Source of the DNA: Ardenticatenales bacterium
GTDB lineage: Bacteria; Chloroflexota; Anaerolineae; Promineifilales; Promineifilaceae
Assembly (NCBI GenBank): GCA_020634575.1
Contig: JACKBM010000048.1
Coordinates: forward strand, 1 to 52,139
Direction of reading: 5' to 3'
DNA: 52,139 nt
In this document: positions 1-7,374 of the stretch, piece after piece
Layout: each line of letters starts with the position of its first letter
How positions within the stretch are numbered: position 1 is the stretch's first letter
The notes under the pieces: generated by a model
Databases searched by the model: none
Told to the model about the DNA's origin: nothing
What the model saw: only the letters and a program-made list of their open reading frames with translations
Made by a program: the position numbers and the translations under genes

Positions 1-155
1 CCAACGTCAATCCCAATGTGCCTCACCCACGCTGGTCACAGGCCACAGAACGGCGCATCGGCGAACTGGGCCGGCGGGAAACGCTGATGTTTAACGGGTA
101 TGAGGAGCAAGTCGCCTATCTTTACGAAGGCATGAATCTCGCTGTAGATTATTGA
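1..155 (+). CDS. msrP: MsrP, methionine sulfoxide reductase catalytic subunit, C-terminal end (partial)
   Basis: Only the last 50 codons are inside the window; the reading frame enters at base 3 and stops with TGA at 153-155. The residues ([14 protein letters not shown] followed by [17 protein letters not shown]) closely match what I know of the C-terminus of the MsrP/YedY molybdopterin enzymes, which reduce methionine sulfoxide in periplasmic proteins. The neighbour msrQ starts in the same bases (TGATG), the usual msrPQ arrangement, which supports the call. The molybdenum-binding cysteine lies outside the window, so catalytic competence cannot be judged. Confidence 0.88.
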   Translation, partial: NVNPNVPHPRWSQATERRIGELGRRETLMFNGYEEQVAYLYEGMNLAVDY

Positions 156-808
156 TGTTGGCTGCACGCTTGAATCTCGACAACCGGGCCCAGATTCGCG
201 CCCTCAAGAGCATCACCCATGTTGGCGCGCTTATTCCGCTGCTGGTGATGACCTGGGATTACTTCAACGGTGGCCTGGGTCCGGATATCATTCGCGAACT
301 CACCCTGCGCACCGGCAAAAGTGCGCTGATCCTGCTGATTCTCTCTTTAGCCGTAACCCCATTAATTACGCTGATTGGCTGGAAACAGCTTCAGCCCTTG
401 CGGAAATTGCTCGGGCTATATGCCTTCCTCTACGTCGCCGTCCATCTGTTGATCTTTGTCTGGCTTGATTACCTGCTGGACCTTGATCTGATCCTGGACG
501 CTATCTTTGAGAAACGCTATGCCCTGGCTGGATTTGCCGCCTTTCTGATCCTCCTCCCGCTTGCTATCACCTCCACGACCTGGGCCCAGCGCAAGCTGGG
601 CAAACGCTGGCGGGCGTTGCATCGCTGGGTCTACCTGGCGGGCCTCCTGGCCATCCTCCATTACGTCTGGTTGGTCAAGGAGGCGTACAGCAAGCCTGCC
701 TTCTATGGCGGACTGCTCCTGCTCTTGTTGCTGCTTCGCCTGAAACCCATCAAGCTCAAAATTGGCCAATGGCAGCGTCAATGGCGTCGGGCCCGGCTGG
801 CTGGCTGA
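155..808 (+). CDS. msrQ: MsrQ, heme-binding membrane subunit of the MsrPQ system
   Basis: A 217-residue polytopic membrane protein of the ferric-reductase-like transmembrane family. In this family the protein carries b-type heme and passes electrons from the quinone pool or a flavin partner to MsrP outside the membrane. Visible are about six hydrophobic segments, the family-like stretch RALHRWVYLAGLLAILHYVW with two histidines suited to heme ligation, and another histidine in YVAVHLLIF. The ATG at 155 overlaps the msrP stop by one base; a TTG three bases upstream is possible but less likely. Length is normal for MsrQ. Confidence 0.9.
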   Translation: MLAARLNLDNRAQIRALKSITHVGALIPLLVMTWDYFNGGLGPDIIRELTLRTGKSALILLILSLAVTPLITLIGWKQLQPLRKLLGLYAFLYVAVHLLIFVWLDYLLDLDLILDAIFEKRYALAGFAAFLILLPLAITSTTWAQRKLGKRWRALHRWVYLAGLLAILHYVWLVKEAYSKPAFYGGLLLLLLLLRLKPIKLKIGQWQRQWRRARLAG

Positions 809-978
809 AACCGTACTACAGCTTTATTAAAGGGGCTTGCCCTGTGTGATACAATCTTCCTCGGGAAGCCAGGGTTGAGCATTAAGATCCACATCTATCC
901 GCCTCAGATGCAGTGAAAGGCTGTGTACTTCCCCCCTGGCCAAGCACCTAATCATGTCCATTCATACAGGAGAGATCA

Positions 979-1638
979 ATGTTTCTTAAACGTAAGTTCC
1001 TCTATTTCATCGCCGGCGTCTCCACGCTGTTGTTTGCTTGCAGCATCCTGGGCGGCGGTTATGAAATGACGTTTAGCAGCACCGATGACTGGGTGCTGGA
1101 AGGCGGCGCCGGGTTCACGGGTTATGTGGAGGATGGCAGCTTCAAATTCATCGTGGACGATTCGGAAAGCATTTTCTGGACGTACGCCGGCGAAACGTTT
1201 AATGAGGAAGATACAGTGGCGGCGGGTACCTATGAGGTCCAGGTTACCCAGACAGCGGGTCCGGAAGACCCCGCCTATGGCCTGATCCTGGGCGTCAACT
1301 CTATCGGCACCGCGTTTTACCTGTTCGAGGTCAGCACCGATGGCTTCTACTCCATCTCCAGCTGTAGCTCAAGTTGCGACGAGTTTGAGAGTCTGACTGG
1401 CGATAACCTGTGGATAGAATCTACCGACGTTCAGCAAGGTCTGAATGTGACGCACAACCTCAAAGTTGTCATCACCGAATCAGGCGATGTCACCTTCTCC
1501 GACAATGGCGTTCAGCTGTACACCTTCAATGACCCGAACATGACCGGCGACGACATCGGCATGGTTGTGGAGACCTTCGATGGCGCCAACGTCACCGTTT
1601 CGTTTGACAATCTGAAATATACACCGCCGGAAAACTAA
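979..1638 (+). CDS. Secreted lipoprotein of unknown function, beta-sandwich-like
   Basis: 219 residues. The N-terminus has two lysines and an arginine, a hydrophobic stretch and a lipobox LFAC with Cys21, so it should be lipidated (Lgt is encoded at 10.0-11.2 kb) and anchored outside the cell. The rest is rich in alternating polar and hydrophobic residues, and ends with a stretch (VTFSDNGVQLYTF ... VSFDNLKY) that resembles the concanavalin-like folds of DUF1080/LamG-type carbohydrate-binding proteins. Four cysteines near residues 130-138 (SCSSSC) could form a disulfide. An AGGAGAG Shine-Dalgarno lies just before the ATG. It stands alone between its own upstream region and a strong terminator. 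The fold assignment is a guess; no function is claimed. Confidence 0.72.
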   Translation: MFLKRKFLYFIAGVSTLLFACSILGGGYEMTFSSTDDWVLEGGAGFTGYVEDGSFKFIVDDSESIFWTYAGETFNEEDTVAAGTYEVQVTQTAGPEDPAYGLILGVNSIGTAFYLFEVSTDGFYSISSCSSSCDEFESLTGDNLWIESTDVQQGLNVTHNLKVVITESGDVTFSDNGVQLYTFNDPNMTGDDIGMVVETFDGANVTVSFDNLKYTPPEN

Positions 1639-1663
1639 GGCCTTACGCTTCATTTTGAGCGAC

Positions 1664-1692
1664 AAGCCCGTACCGGCCGGTACGGGCTTTTT
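1664..1692 (+). terminator. Rho-independent terminator of the lipoprotein gene
   Basis: A perfect 26-base palindrome (1664-1689) runs into a T-tract. Its centre is the CCGGCCGG octamer that recurs across the window, so the tip must open to form a loop. It sits 25 bases after the stop of the upstream gene. Confidence 0.85.
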
Positions 1693-1757
1693 CTTGCCCC
1701 GGTCCTATAGCCTCCTTCGCCAAACCCGCTACAATCTGGCCAGGAGAAAGCAGTATC

Positions 1758-2546
1758 ATGAATCGCATAACCGGGACCGCTCTCATCACCGGCGCCTCCA
1801 GTGGTATTGGCGCCGAATTTGCCCGCCAGTTAGCCGCCGCCGGCCACGCCCTCATCCTCGTCGCCCGCCGCCAGGAACGGCTGCAACAATTCAAAGACGA
1901 ACTCGAAGCCGAATACAACATCCCCGTCACCATCCACCCGGCTGACCTGGCCCAGCCTGAACAGATCGCCGCGCTGGTCGCATTTATTCAAGGGCTCGAT
2001 GAGCTAGCCATCCTGATCAACAACGCCGGCTTCGGCACTATGGGGAACCTGGGCGAAACTGACTCGAGCAAACAGACCGAAATGGTCACCCTGCATGTGC
2101 TCGCCACCATGGAGTTGACCCAGGCGGCCCTGCCCAAAATGCGCCAGCAGGGTTCTGGTCACATCATCAATGTTTCTTCCATCGCTGCCTTTGTTACAGG
2201 GCCGGGCAACGTCAACTATTGCGCCACCAAAGCGTACATCAATTCCTTCAGTCGCTCCCTGCAGCTGGAGCTCAAAGGTAGCGGCGTTTACGTGCAGGCG
2301 CTCTGCCCTGGCTACACCTATTCTGAGTTCCACGACCGGCCGGAAATGGACGGTTTTGAACGGCGCTCCATGCCCCGCTATCTCTGGATGCCGGCCACCG
2401 ACGTTGTCCGCGAATCGCTGGCCTACCTCGGCCGGGAAAAAGTCATCGTCATCCCCGGCCTGCTCTATAAATGGATGGTCGCCGGCCTGCAAAGCTGGCT
2501 CGTCCGCGTTCCGCTCATCATGTACCAGCGTTATCTGGGAAAATAG
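1758..2546 (+). CDS. SDR-family NAD(P)-dependent oxidoreductase
   Basis: 262 residues, the normal length of a classical short-chain dehydrogenase. The nucleotide-binding motif TGASSGIG is at about residues 10-17, followed by a basic stretch VARRQERL that favours NADP(H). NNAG occurs in the middle, and the catalytic Ser plus YCATK (Tyr-x3-Lys) are intact. The C-terminal part (PGYTYSEFHDRPEM and a hydrophobic tail) resembles the DltE/YbbO-like branch that often acts on lipid or acyl substrates. The substrate cannot be read from the sequence. An AGGAG lies upstream of the ATG, and TACAAT at 1730-1735 could be a -10 element. Confidence 0.88.
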   Translation: MNRITGTALITGASSGIGAEFARQLAAAGHALILVARRQERLQQFKDELEAEYNIPVTIHPADLAQPEQIAALVAFIQGLDELAILINNAGFGTMGNLGETDSSKQTEMVTLHVLATMELTQAALPKMRQQGSGHIINVSSIAAFVTGPGNVNYCATKAYINSFSRSLQLELKGSGVYVQALCPGYTYSEFHDRPEMDGFERRSMPRYLWMPATDVVRESLAYLGREKVIVIPGLLYKWMVAGLQSWLVRVPLIMYQRYLGK

Positions 2547-2609
2547 AATAGAATTCCCTTTTTTCTACCCAGCCCGGCCAAAGCCGTTATGGCAGGATAA
2601 AAGCGTAAA

Positions 2610-3548
2610 ATGGAACTCGAACAAGAACAGTTTTGCAGCCTGTTGTCGCTGGCTGCTGATGAACCCCTGTATGGGACCGCTTCTGAACAAAATGTCTGGT
2701 TGCTGCTGGAGTACAATGCCACCTGGCATGCCAAAGCAGTCACAGACAATGAATTGCCAGCCCCGGTACAGGACTGGTTGGCAGAAACCCTGGCCGCCAT
2801 TCCCGGCAGCCGCCTCCTCTTCATTCGGCGCGAGGGCGGCCCCAGTCCAGACGGGCTGCATCTTTTTGTGATCGATGGCGATGATGTCGAAACGGAGCAG
2901 TACCGTTTCCTGCTGTCAGATTACGAAGCGTTACTGGAGCTCGACATCCCCGCCCTCCTGGCCAGCCCCGGTGCCCATGACAGCGCCCAATGGGACGAAC
3001 CGATTTACGCCGTCTGCACCAACGGCCGCCGCGACAACTGCTGTGCCAAGTTCGGCCGGCCGGTCTATCAGGCGCTGGCCCAGGCTCGCCCGGAGCAAAC
3101 CTGGCAATGCACCCATATCGGCGGCCACCGTTACTCCGGCACGATGATGGCCTTCCCTGCCGGCATCTGCTACGGCCGGCTAGACCCGGACAATGTGGTC
3201 GCCGTCGCCGCAGCCCACGAGCGCGGCGAATTCGACCTGGACCATTTGCGCGGCCGCAGCTGTTACCCGGCTGAAGCCCAGGTAGCCGAATATTATCTGC
3301 GCCAATCGACCGGCCGGACCGGCCTGGAAGATTACATGCTGATCGACGCCAGCCAGCCGGCCCACAACGAATGGCTCATCACCTTCGGCGACCGCCAGGA
3401 CAACCAACTCCACGACATCTGGCTGCGCATGCGGCCCCATGCGCGGCGTATCGTCAAAAGCTGCGGCGCCGCTGGTGACATCGAAGTCACCGTCTATGAC
3501 CTGGTCGCCTGGGAGGCGGTCAGCCCCCAGGACATCGGCATCGACTAG
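2610..3548 (+). CDS. Sucrase/ferredoxin-like protein (thioredoxin-like [2Fe-2S] fold)
   Basis: 312 residues. The core (residues about 130-190) has CTNGRRDNCCAKFG, then TWQCTHIGGHRYSGTMMAFPAG. These are the cysteine and histidine signatures of the Suc/Fer-like family (PF06999), related to thioredoxin-like ferredoxins and to actinobacterial and plant homologues. The cysteines and the HIGGHR histidines probably bind an iron-sulfur cluster. The N-terminal 100 residues are a variable acidic domain, and the C-terminal part (DQVIDGD-type antisense excluded) ends with a region rich in Arg/His. The family's physiological role is not established. It lies 63 bases downstream of the SDR gene in the same direction, so a redox pairing is possible but unproven. 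Confidence 0.82.
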   Translation: MELEQEQFCSLLSLAADEPLYGTASEQNVWLLLEYNATWHAKAVTDNELPAPVQDWLAETLAAIPGSRLLFIRREGGPSPDGLHLFVIDGDDVETEQYRFLLSDYEALLELDIPALLASPGAHDSAQWDEPIYAVCTNGRRDNCCAKFGRPVYQALAQARPEQTWQCTHIGGHRYSGTMMAFPAGICYGRLDPDNVVAVAAAHERGEFDLDHLRGRSCYPAEAQVAEYYLRQSTGRTGLEDYMLIDASQPAHNEWLITFGDRQDNQLHDIWLRMRPHARRIVKSCGAAGDIEVTVYDLVAWEAVSPQDIGID

Positions 3549-3623
3549 CATCGCTTACTGCAACAGAAACGCCGCTGGGCCGTATCGTGACTGTCGTTTG
3601 CCTCTGGCAACGGCAGGGAGTCT

Positions 3624-4541
3624 ATGATGCGCGTCAAGCGGCGTTTTTTGTTTCTGGTTTTGGTTTGTCTGAGTCTGCTAATTGGGCACCGGCCGGTCCT
3701 GGCCCAACACCCGCCGGATCTTGATGAAGACATCCCCTGGATCCCCACAGAATGGTGGCAGGTCACCCCGGCCGAGATAGAGCGCGCCTTCAACAACGCC
3801 CGCCAGGCCGAAAACCAGCAACTGGGTTCCAGCCTGCCCCCCATCCAGTTCCCCGCAGCCGCCACCTGGGCCGGTTGGGACGATAATCAGAAAGCCCTCT
3901 TCCTGATCAACGAGGAACGCACAGCCCGCGAGCTAGCGCCGCTCGAAATTGCCCCTGAAGCAACCGAGGTCGCCACGAACTACGCCAGTTGGCTCATCGC
4001 CCACGACGCCTGGGGCCATGAAGCAGATGTGGATGACGACGGTCAGGCCGAGACGCCCTGGGATCGCCTCGAAGCCAATAAAACAATTCAGGCCTGTCAC
4101 GACCTGCTCCGCGTCGCCGAAAACCTGGCCGTCTATGTCAGCAGCAGCGCCGACCACCTCCCCGACGAGGCCACCGCCCGCGCCATCTACGATTGGCTGT
4201 ATGCCGACGCCAGCGCTGCCTGGGGCCATCGCCACACGTTACTATGGGCGGAGTTTACAGAGGCACCGGCCGGTACCGACGTCGTGGGTCGTTTCGGCGT
4301 CAGCGTTCAGACTGCGGCCGGCTATCAGGGTCCCTTCAGTGAATCGTGGCCCAGTGCCAGCCTCGTCGTCTTCAATGTCTACGATCCGTGTGACGAGGCC
4401 GATCTGGCGGCAAGCCCGGCTACCACCAACCCCACACCAACTGCTGAAAACAGCCTACTCAGCCAGGTAATCGTCGGCGGAGCGCTCCTGTTGGTGGTTA
4501 TGGGCGGCCTGATATTGCGGCGGCAAACGGGACCTGGCTAA
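3624..4541 (+). CDS. Secreted CAP (SCP/PR-1-like) domain protein with C-terminal membrane anchor
   Basis: 305 residues. A signal peptide with an RVKRR start and a hydrophobic core probably ends at VLA-Q (about residue 28). Residues about 90-245 form a CAP domain: LFLINEERTARELAPLEI, a histidine in WLIAHDAWGHEA, AENLAVY and a second histidine in AAWGHRHTLLW, the order expected in the family. The C-terminus has a Thr/Pro linker, one transmembrane helix (LLLVVMGGLIL) and an RRQ tail, giving an extracytoplasmic domain tethered to the membrane. Bacterial CAP proteins have been linked to lipid or surface binding, but the ligand here is unknown. Either of two consecutive ATG codons (3624, 3627) may be the start; AGGGAG precedes them. 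Confidence 0.82.
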   Translation: MMRVKRRFLFLVLVCLSLLIGHRPVLAQHPPDLDEDIPWIPTEWWQVTPAEIERAFNNARQAENQQLGSSLPPIQFPAAATWAGWDDNQKALFLINEERTARELAPLEIAPEATEVATNYASWLIAHDAWGHEADVDDDGQAETPWDRLEANKTIQACHDLLRVAENLAVYVSSSADHLPDEATARAIYDWLYADASAAWGHRHTLLWAEFTEAPAGTDVVGRFGVSVQTAAGYQGPFSESWPSASLVVFNVYDPCDEADLAASPATTNPTPTAENSLLSQVIVGGALLLVVMGGLILRRQTGPG

Positions 4542-4581
4542 ACCGCGCTATTCCCCTTAAAAATCTCTAATATCTTGCCTA

Positions 4582-4611
4582 TAGACACCACTTTCACCCC
4601 CATGTTATAAT
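4582..4611 (+). promoter_or_regulatory. Sigma70-type promoter of ssrA
   Basis: -35 TAGACA (4582-4587), an 18-base spacer and -10 TATAAT (4606-4611) preceded by TGT, i.e. an extended -10. Predicted start of transcription is a few bases before the 5' end of the tmRNA at 4622. Confidence 0.75.
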
Positions 4612-4621
4612 GCCTACGTTC

Positions 4622-5026
4622 GGGGATGACTGGCTTCGACGAGGAAGGATGGTCCCGAACTGCAAGCCGAGTACGCCTACATCTCGTAAATCTGGGGCAA
4701 CAACTATAAGTGCCAACAATAGCACTAACTACAACGCGCTTCCTATGGCTGCGTAAGCCAATAGAGGCGTAGATTCCCAAAGTGGAATCGCGTCTGGCCC
4801 GTTTCGCTCGTTGTCCGAGCGGGCCCAGGCGACAGTCACCGGCAACGTGCTCAGCGCCGACGTCGATAGGCGCTGCTAAGAGACCCTTTAGGGGGTCATC
4901 GACTGGTCGTTTGATCTACCCTGTCAGCTGGGGACGTCGGCGACGAGAAACAAATAGCTGACTAAGCTTGTAGACGTTTGGAGGCTTAATTTTTCGGACG
5001 CGGGTTCGATTCCCGCCATCTCCACC
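4622..5026 (+). ncRNA. ssrA: tmRNA (transfer-messenger RNA), one-piece
   Basis: The 5' end GGGGATGACTGGCTTCGACG and the 3' end (T-arm GCGGGTTCGATTCCCGC, then CATCTCC) form the tRNA-like domain; the seven-base acceptor stem pairs 4622-4628 with 5017-5023 with one G-U. The discriminator A is 5024, followed by CC; the terminal A of CCA is not encoded (base 5027 is T). The tag reading frame runs from resume codon GCC (4712) to TAA (4754-4756) and encodes ANNSTNYNALPMAA. Several pseudoknot-like stems follow the tag, for example GCTCG/CGAGC near 4810. tmRNA frees stalled ribosomes and tags the unfinished protein for proteolysis. Apparent open frames across this RNA on the other strand are not genes. 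Confidence 0.97.
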
Positions 5027-5032
5027 TGATAC

Positions 5033-5065
5033 AAAAGGGCCACCTGTGAAGGTGGCTCTTTTGTT
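5033..5065 (+). terminator. Terminator of ssrA
   Basis: Twelve-base stem (5033-5044 with 5051-5062, one G-U pair), six-base loop TGTGAA and a T-rich 3' side, directly after the tmRNA. The A-rich 5' arm would also serve transcripts from the other strand. Confidence 0.85.
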
Positions 5066-5092
5066 GTCCCCGCCCTGCCCGGATGCTACAAT
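5064..5092 (+). promoter_or_regulatory. Promoter of the psd-pssA operon
   Basis: -35-like TTGTCC (5064-5069), 17-base spacer, extended -10 TGCTACAAT (TACAAT at 5087-5092). It lies between the ssrA terminator and the psd start at 5115. Confidence 0.6.
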
Positions 5093-5114
5093 GCGGCCCT
5101 TCAAAGAGGTTATG

Positions 5115-5813
5115 ATGCAAAGCGGTTATGGTCGAGACAAATTATGGCCTTTTGCCCACGGCGGTGGCGCGACACTGGCCTTTTTTACACTGCTTTTTGC
5201 CGGTGCGCTGCTGCTCTGGTTTGCCTGGCCCCATCTCGTTAGCGGCATCCTGCTCGCTCTCTTCAGCTTCCTCTGGCTGACCGTCCTCTACTTCTTCCGT
5301 GACCCGAACCGCATTCCGGTGGATCTGCCCGGCCAGATCATTGGGCCCGGGGATGGCAAAGTAGTCGCCATCGAGAAGATGATGGAGCCGCGTTATCTCA
5401 AAAAAGAGGTGATCCGCCTCAGCATGTTTCTGAGCCTGACGGACGTCCACGTGCAACGGGTCCCCTTGAGCGGCACGGTCACCTTTGTCGATTATCAGCC
5501 AGGCAAGTTCCTGCAGGCGTTCCGGCCGGAAGCATCCGAAGAAAACGAATTTATCGCCATGGGGTTAGCTACACCGTATGGTGAGATTGTGGTCAAGCAA
5601 ATTGCCGGCATCCTGGCGCGGCGCTGCGTTAACTACGCCACCGTCGGCGACGAATTGCTGACCGGCCGGCGCTACGGCCTGATCCGTTTTGGTTCCCGCA
5701 TTGATCTCTATTTCCCTACTGACGCAAAATTATTAGTCGAAATTGGCGACCGGGTCTTTGGTGGTCTTACCCCCATTGCGCAATTAAAACCCCTGGACAA
5801 GGAGGCCCGATGA
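5115..5813 (+). CDS. psd: Phosphatidylserine decarboxylase proenzyme (short, class II type)
   Basis: 232 residues. Two N-terminal transmembrane segments are followed by the decarboxylase domain: YFFRDPNR, GPGDGKVVAIE, FLSLTDVHVQRVP and the C-terminal self-cleavage region RFGSRIDLYFP, where the chain is cut before Ser and the serine becomes the pyruvoyl group. It makes phosphatidylethanolamine from phosphatidylserine, the product of the next gene. The open frame extends up to 5046, but that start lies inside the ssrA terminator; AGAGG at 5105-5109 with a five-base spacer supports ATG 5115 (5112 is the alternative). The stop overlaps the pssA start by four bases. Confidence 0.93.
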   Translation: MQSGYGRDKLWPFAHGGGATLAFFTLLFAGALLLWFAWPHLVSGILLALFSFLWLTVLYFFRDPNRIPVDLPGQIIGPGDGKVVAIEKMMEPRYLKKEVIRLSMFLSLTDVHVQRVPLSGTVTFVDYQPGKFLQAFRPEASEENEFIAMGLATPYGEIVVKQIAGILARRCVNYATVGDELLTGRRYGLIRFGSRIDLYFPTDAKLLVEIGDRVFGGLTPIAQLKPLDKEAR

Positions 5814-6511
5814 AAAGCAGTAACCTGAAATATCTTGTCCCCAATGGCATCAGCTTTCTTTCGTTGACCTGTGGTCTGGTCTCAATTCTGGCGGCCAGCA
5901 CCGGCCGGATCCAGCTCGGCGCCGCCCTCATCCTGGCCAGCTACGTCCTGGACCTTTTCGATGGCGCCATGGCCCGCCGCCTCAATGCGGGCACCGCCTT
6001 TGGTCTCCAACTGGATTCCCTCGTTGACATGGTCAGCCTGGGCGTCGCCCCGATGGTGACGGTCTTCTTTCATCTGCAAGCCAAAGGCATCGGCGGTGTC
6101 TGGATCTGGCCCATCGTCATGCTCATCCCGCTGGCCGGTGCCTTCCGCCTGGCCCGCTTCAACCTGCTGCCCGCCAAGGAAGAATCGCGCGACTCCCTGG
6201 GGCTGACTATCTCCACCGGTGGCTCTACCCCGGCCCTGGTTGTCCTGACTGACCTGGCTGGCAAAGGCGACCTCGTTCCCGACTGGCTATACCTGCCCCT
6301 GGTCATCATCATGGCCCTGCTGATGGTCAGCACAATTCGCTTCCCACCCTTTAAGTGGTTGTTTCAGCAGGGCAAAATCACTTATGCCCTGGTCGTCTCC
6401 GCCGGGCTCTGCATTGTTTTCCTGGGGTTTGTGACCTCCTGGTTCATCTACAACTGGGGCTATCTCGGGGTCAGCCTGGCCCGGGCCGGTTACCGCAGCT
6501 GGTACGGCTAA
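5810..6511 (+). CDS. pssA: CDP-diacylglycerol--serine O-phosphatidyltransferase
   Basis: 233 residues with seven or eight hydrophobic segments. The CDP-alcohol phosphotransferase signature is intact at about residues 48-75: DGAMARRLNAGTAFGLQLDS followed by LVDMVSLGVAP, which fits D-G-x2-A-R-x8-G-x3-D-x3-D. The VSLGVAP continuation and the gene order psd-pssA favour phosphatidylserine synthase over other members of the superfamily. It condenses CDP-diacylglycerol with serine; Psd then decarboxylates the product. ATGA overlap with psd indicates translational coupling. Confidence 0.93.
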   Translation: MKSSNLKYLVPNGISFLSLTCGLVSILAASTGRIQLGAALILASYVLDLFDGAMARRLNAGTAFGLQLDSLVDMVSLGVAPMVTVFFHLQAKGIGGVWIWPIVMLIPLAGAFRLARFNLLPAKEESRDSLGLTISTGGSTPALVVLTDLAGKGDLVPDWLYLPLVIIMALLMVSTIRFPPFKWLFQQGKITYALVVSAGLCIVFLGFVTSWFIYNWGYLGVSLARAGYRSWYG

Positions 6512-7192
6512 ATGAGTAGTTCTGCCGATTTCTGGCACCGCCTGGAAGGAACCTTCCTCTATTATTACTACCGCCTGGTGATGGCGACGGCCCGCTTTGA
6601 GGTCGAGGGCCTGGATAATCTGGCTCAGGTGCAGGCTAGCGGCCGTCCGATCATCTGGGGGCTCTGGCATGGCATCAACATGCCGTATATGCTCTACGCG
6701 GCCTCCCACTTCCCGCCGGAAAGCTTTTCTGTCGTCATGGTGGGCGATGAGCGGGGGGATATCCTGGGTCAGCTGGCGGCCTGGCTGGGCGGTGAGGTCA
6801 TAGGGATCGACATGAAGGGCAATCCGGTCGAATCAGGCCGCAAGTTGCTGAATGTCATCAAACGTCTCAAGGCCGGTCAGCAAACCTTCCTCTGCCCTGA
6901 TGGCCCTGACGGCCCCGCCTACCAGCCCAAAGATGGCGTCTTCTTCATGGCGCAAAAAGCGGGTGCCACCATCCTCCCCTGGGGCGGCTGGAGCCGGCAG
7001 GCGTACCAGATGAAACGGTGGGACCATTATCTCGTCCCTTACCCCTTTGCCCGTATCCACATCGTCATCGGTGAACCAATCCCGGTAGGGCGCGGTGATG
7101 ATGAGGCGGCATTACGCGATCATGTCGTCACCGCCCTTCATGAGGTCCGTACGGCCGCCCAACGTGCGGCCGGCATCACCCCCTGGCAATAG
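6512..7192 (+). CDS. DUF374-type lysophospholipid acyltransferase-like protein
   Basis: 226 residues. PIIWGLWHGINMPYMLY carries the His of an acyltransferase HxxxxD/W-like motif, and FLCPDGPDGPAYQPKDGVFF with a following AQKAGATILP matches the PDGPxGP block of the DUF374 family, which is grouped with lysophospholipid acyltransferases. It starts on the base after the pssA stop, so it is the third gene of the phospholipid operon. An acyl transfer in lipid synthesis is likely; the exact acceptor cannot be read. Confidence 0.82.
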   Translation: MSSSADFWHRLEGTFLYYYYRLVMATARFEVEGLDNLAQVQASGRPIIWGLWHGINMPYMLYAASHFPPESFSVVMVGDERGDILGQLAAWLGGEVIGIDMKGNPVESGRKLLNVIKRLKAGQQTFLCPDGPDGPAYQPKDGVFFMAQKAGATILPWGGWSRQAYQMKRWDHYLVPYPFARIHIVIGEPIPVGRGDDEAALRDHVVTALHEVRTAAQRAAGITPWQ

Positions 7193-7238
7193 CAGCGCCC
7201 TGCGCTCTCCCAAAACCCCAAAAATCTGCGGCCCCCCT

Positions 7239-7297
7239 ACCTCCGGGAGGCCCAGTACGCGATCGTCCTGCCAACAGCTGAAGGGCCTCCCGGAGGT
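7239..7297. repeat. Pair of inverted palindromes, likely bidirectional terminator
   Basis: A 15-base arm (7239-7253) is perfectly complementary to 7283-7297, with a 29-base loop. Each arm is itself nearly palindromic around CCTCCGGGAGG, so each could also fold alone, giving a cloverleaf or two small hairpins. It lies between convergent genes (acyltransferase + and ABC permease -). No long T-tract follows on either side, so a plain terminator role is not certain; a repeat-element remnant is the alternative. Confidence 0.6.
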
Positions 7298-7374
7298 TAG
7301 CCGGTAATACACTCAACGCGGTTTAAAGGTTTTTCCGACACCAATCTGGCAGCAATTCATCGCCAGCTCATTTT

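Noticed and set aside
4538..4780. 80-residue minus-strand frame over the tmRNA 5' half
   Set aside because: Fully explained by ssrA structure on the plus strand; no coding signs.
4916..5104. 62-residue minus-strand frame over the tmRNA 3' end
   Set aside because: Covers the T-arm and terminator of ssrA; a frame often mis-annotated at tRNA-like ends.
5046..5114. Extended N-terminus of Psd from 5046
   Set aside because: Would start inside the ssrA terminator and before the predicted psd promoter; ATG 5115 has the better ribosome site.
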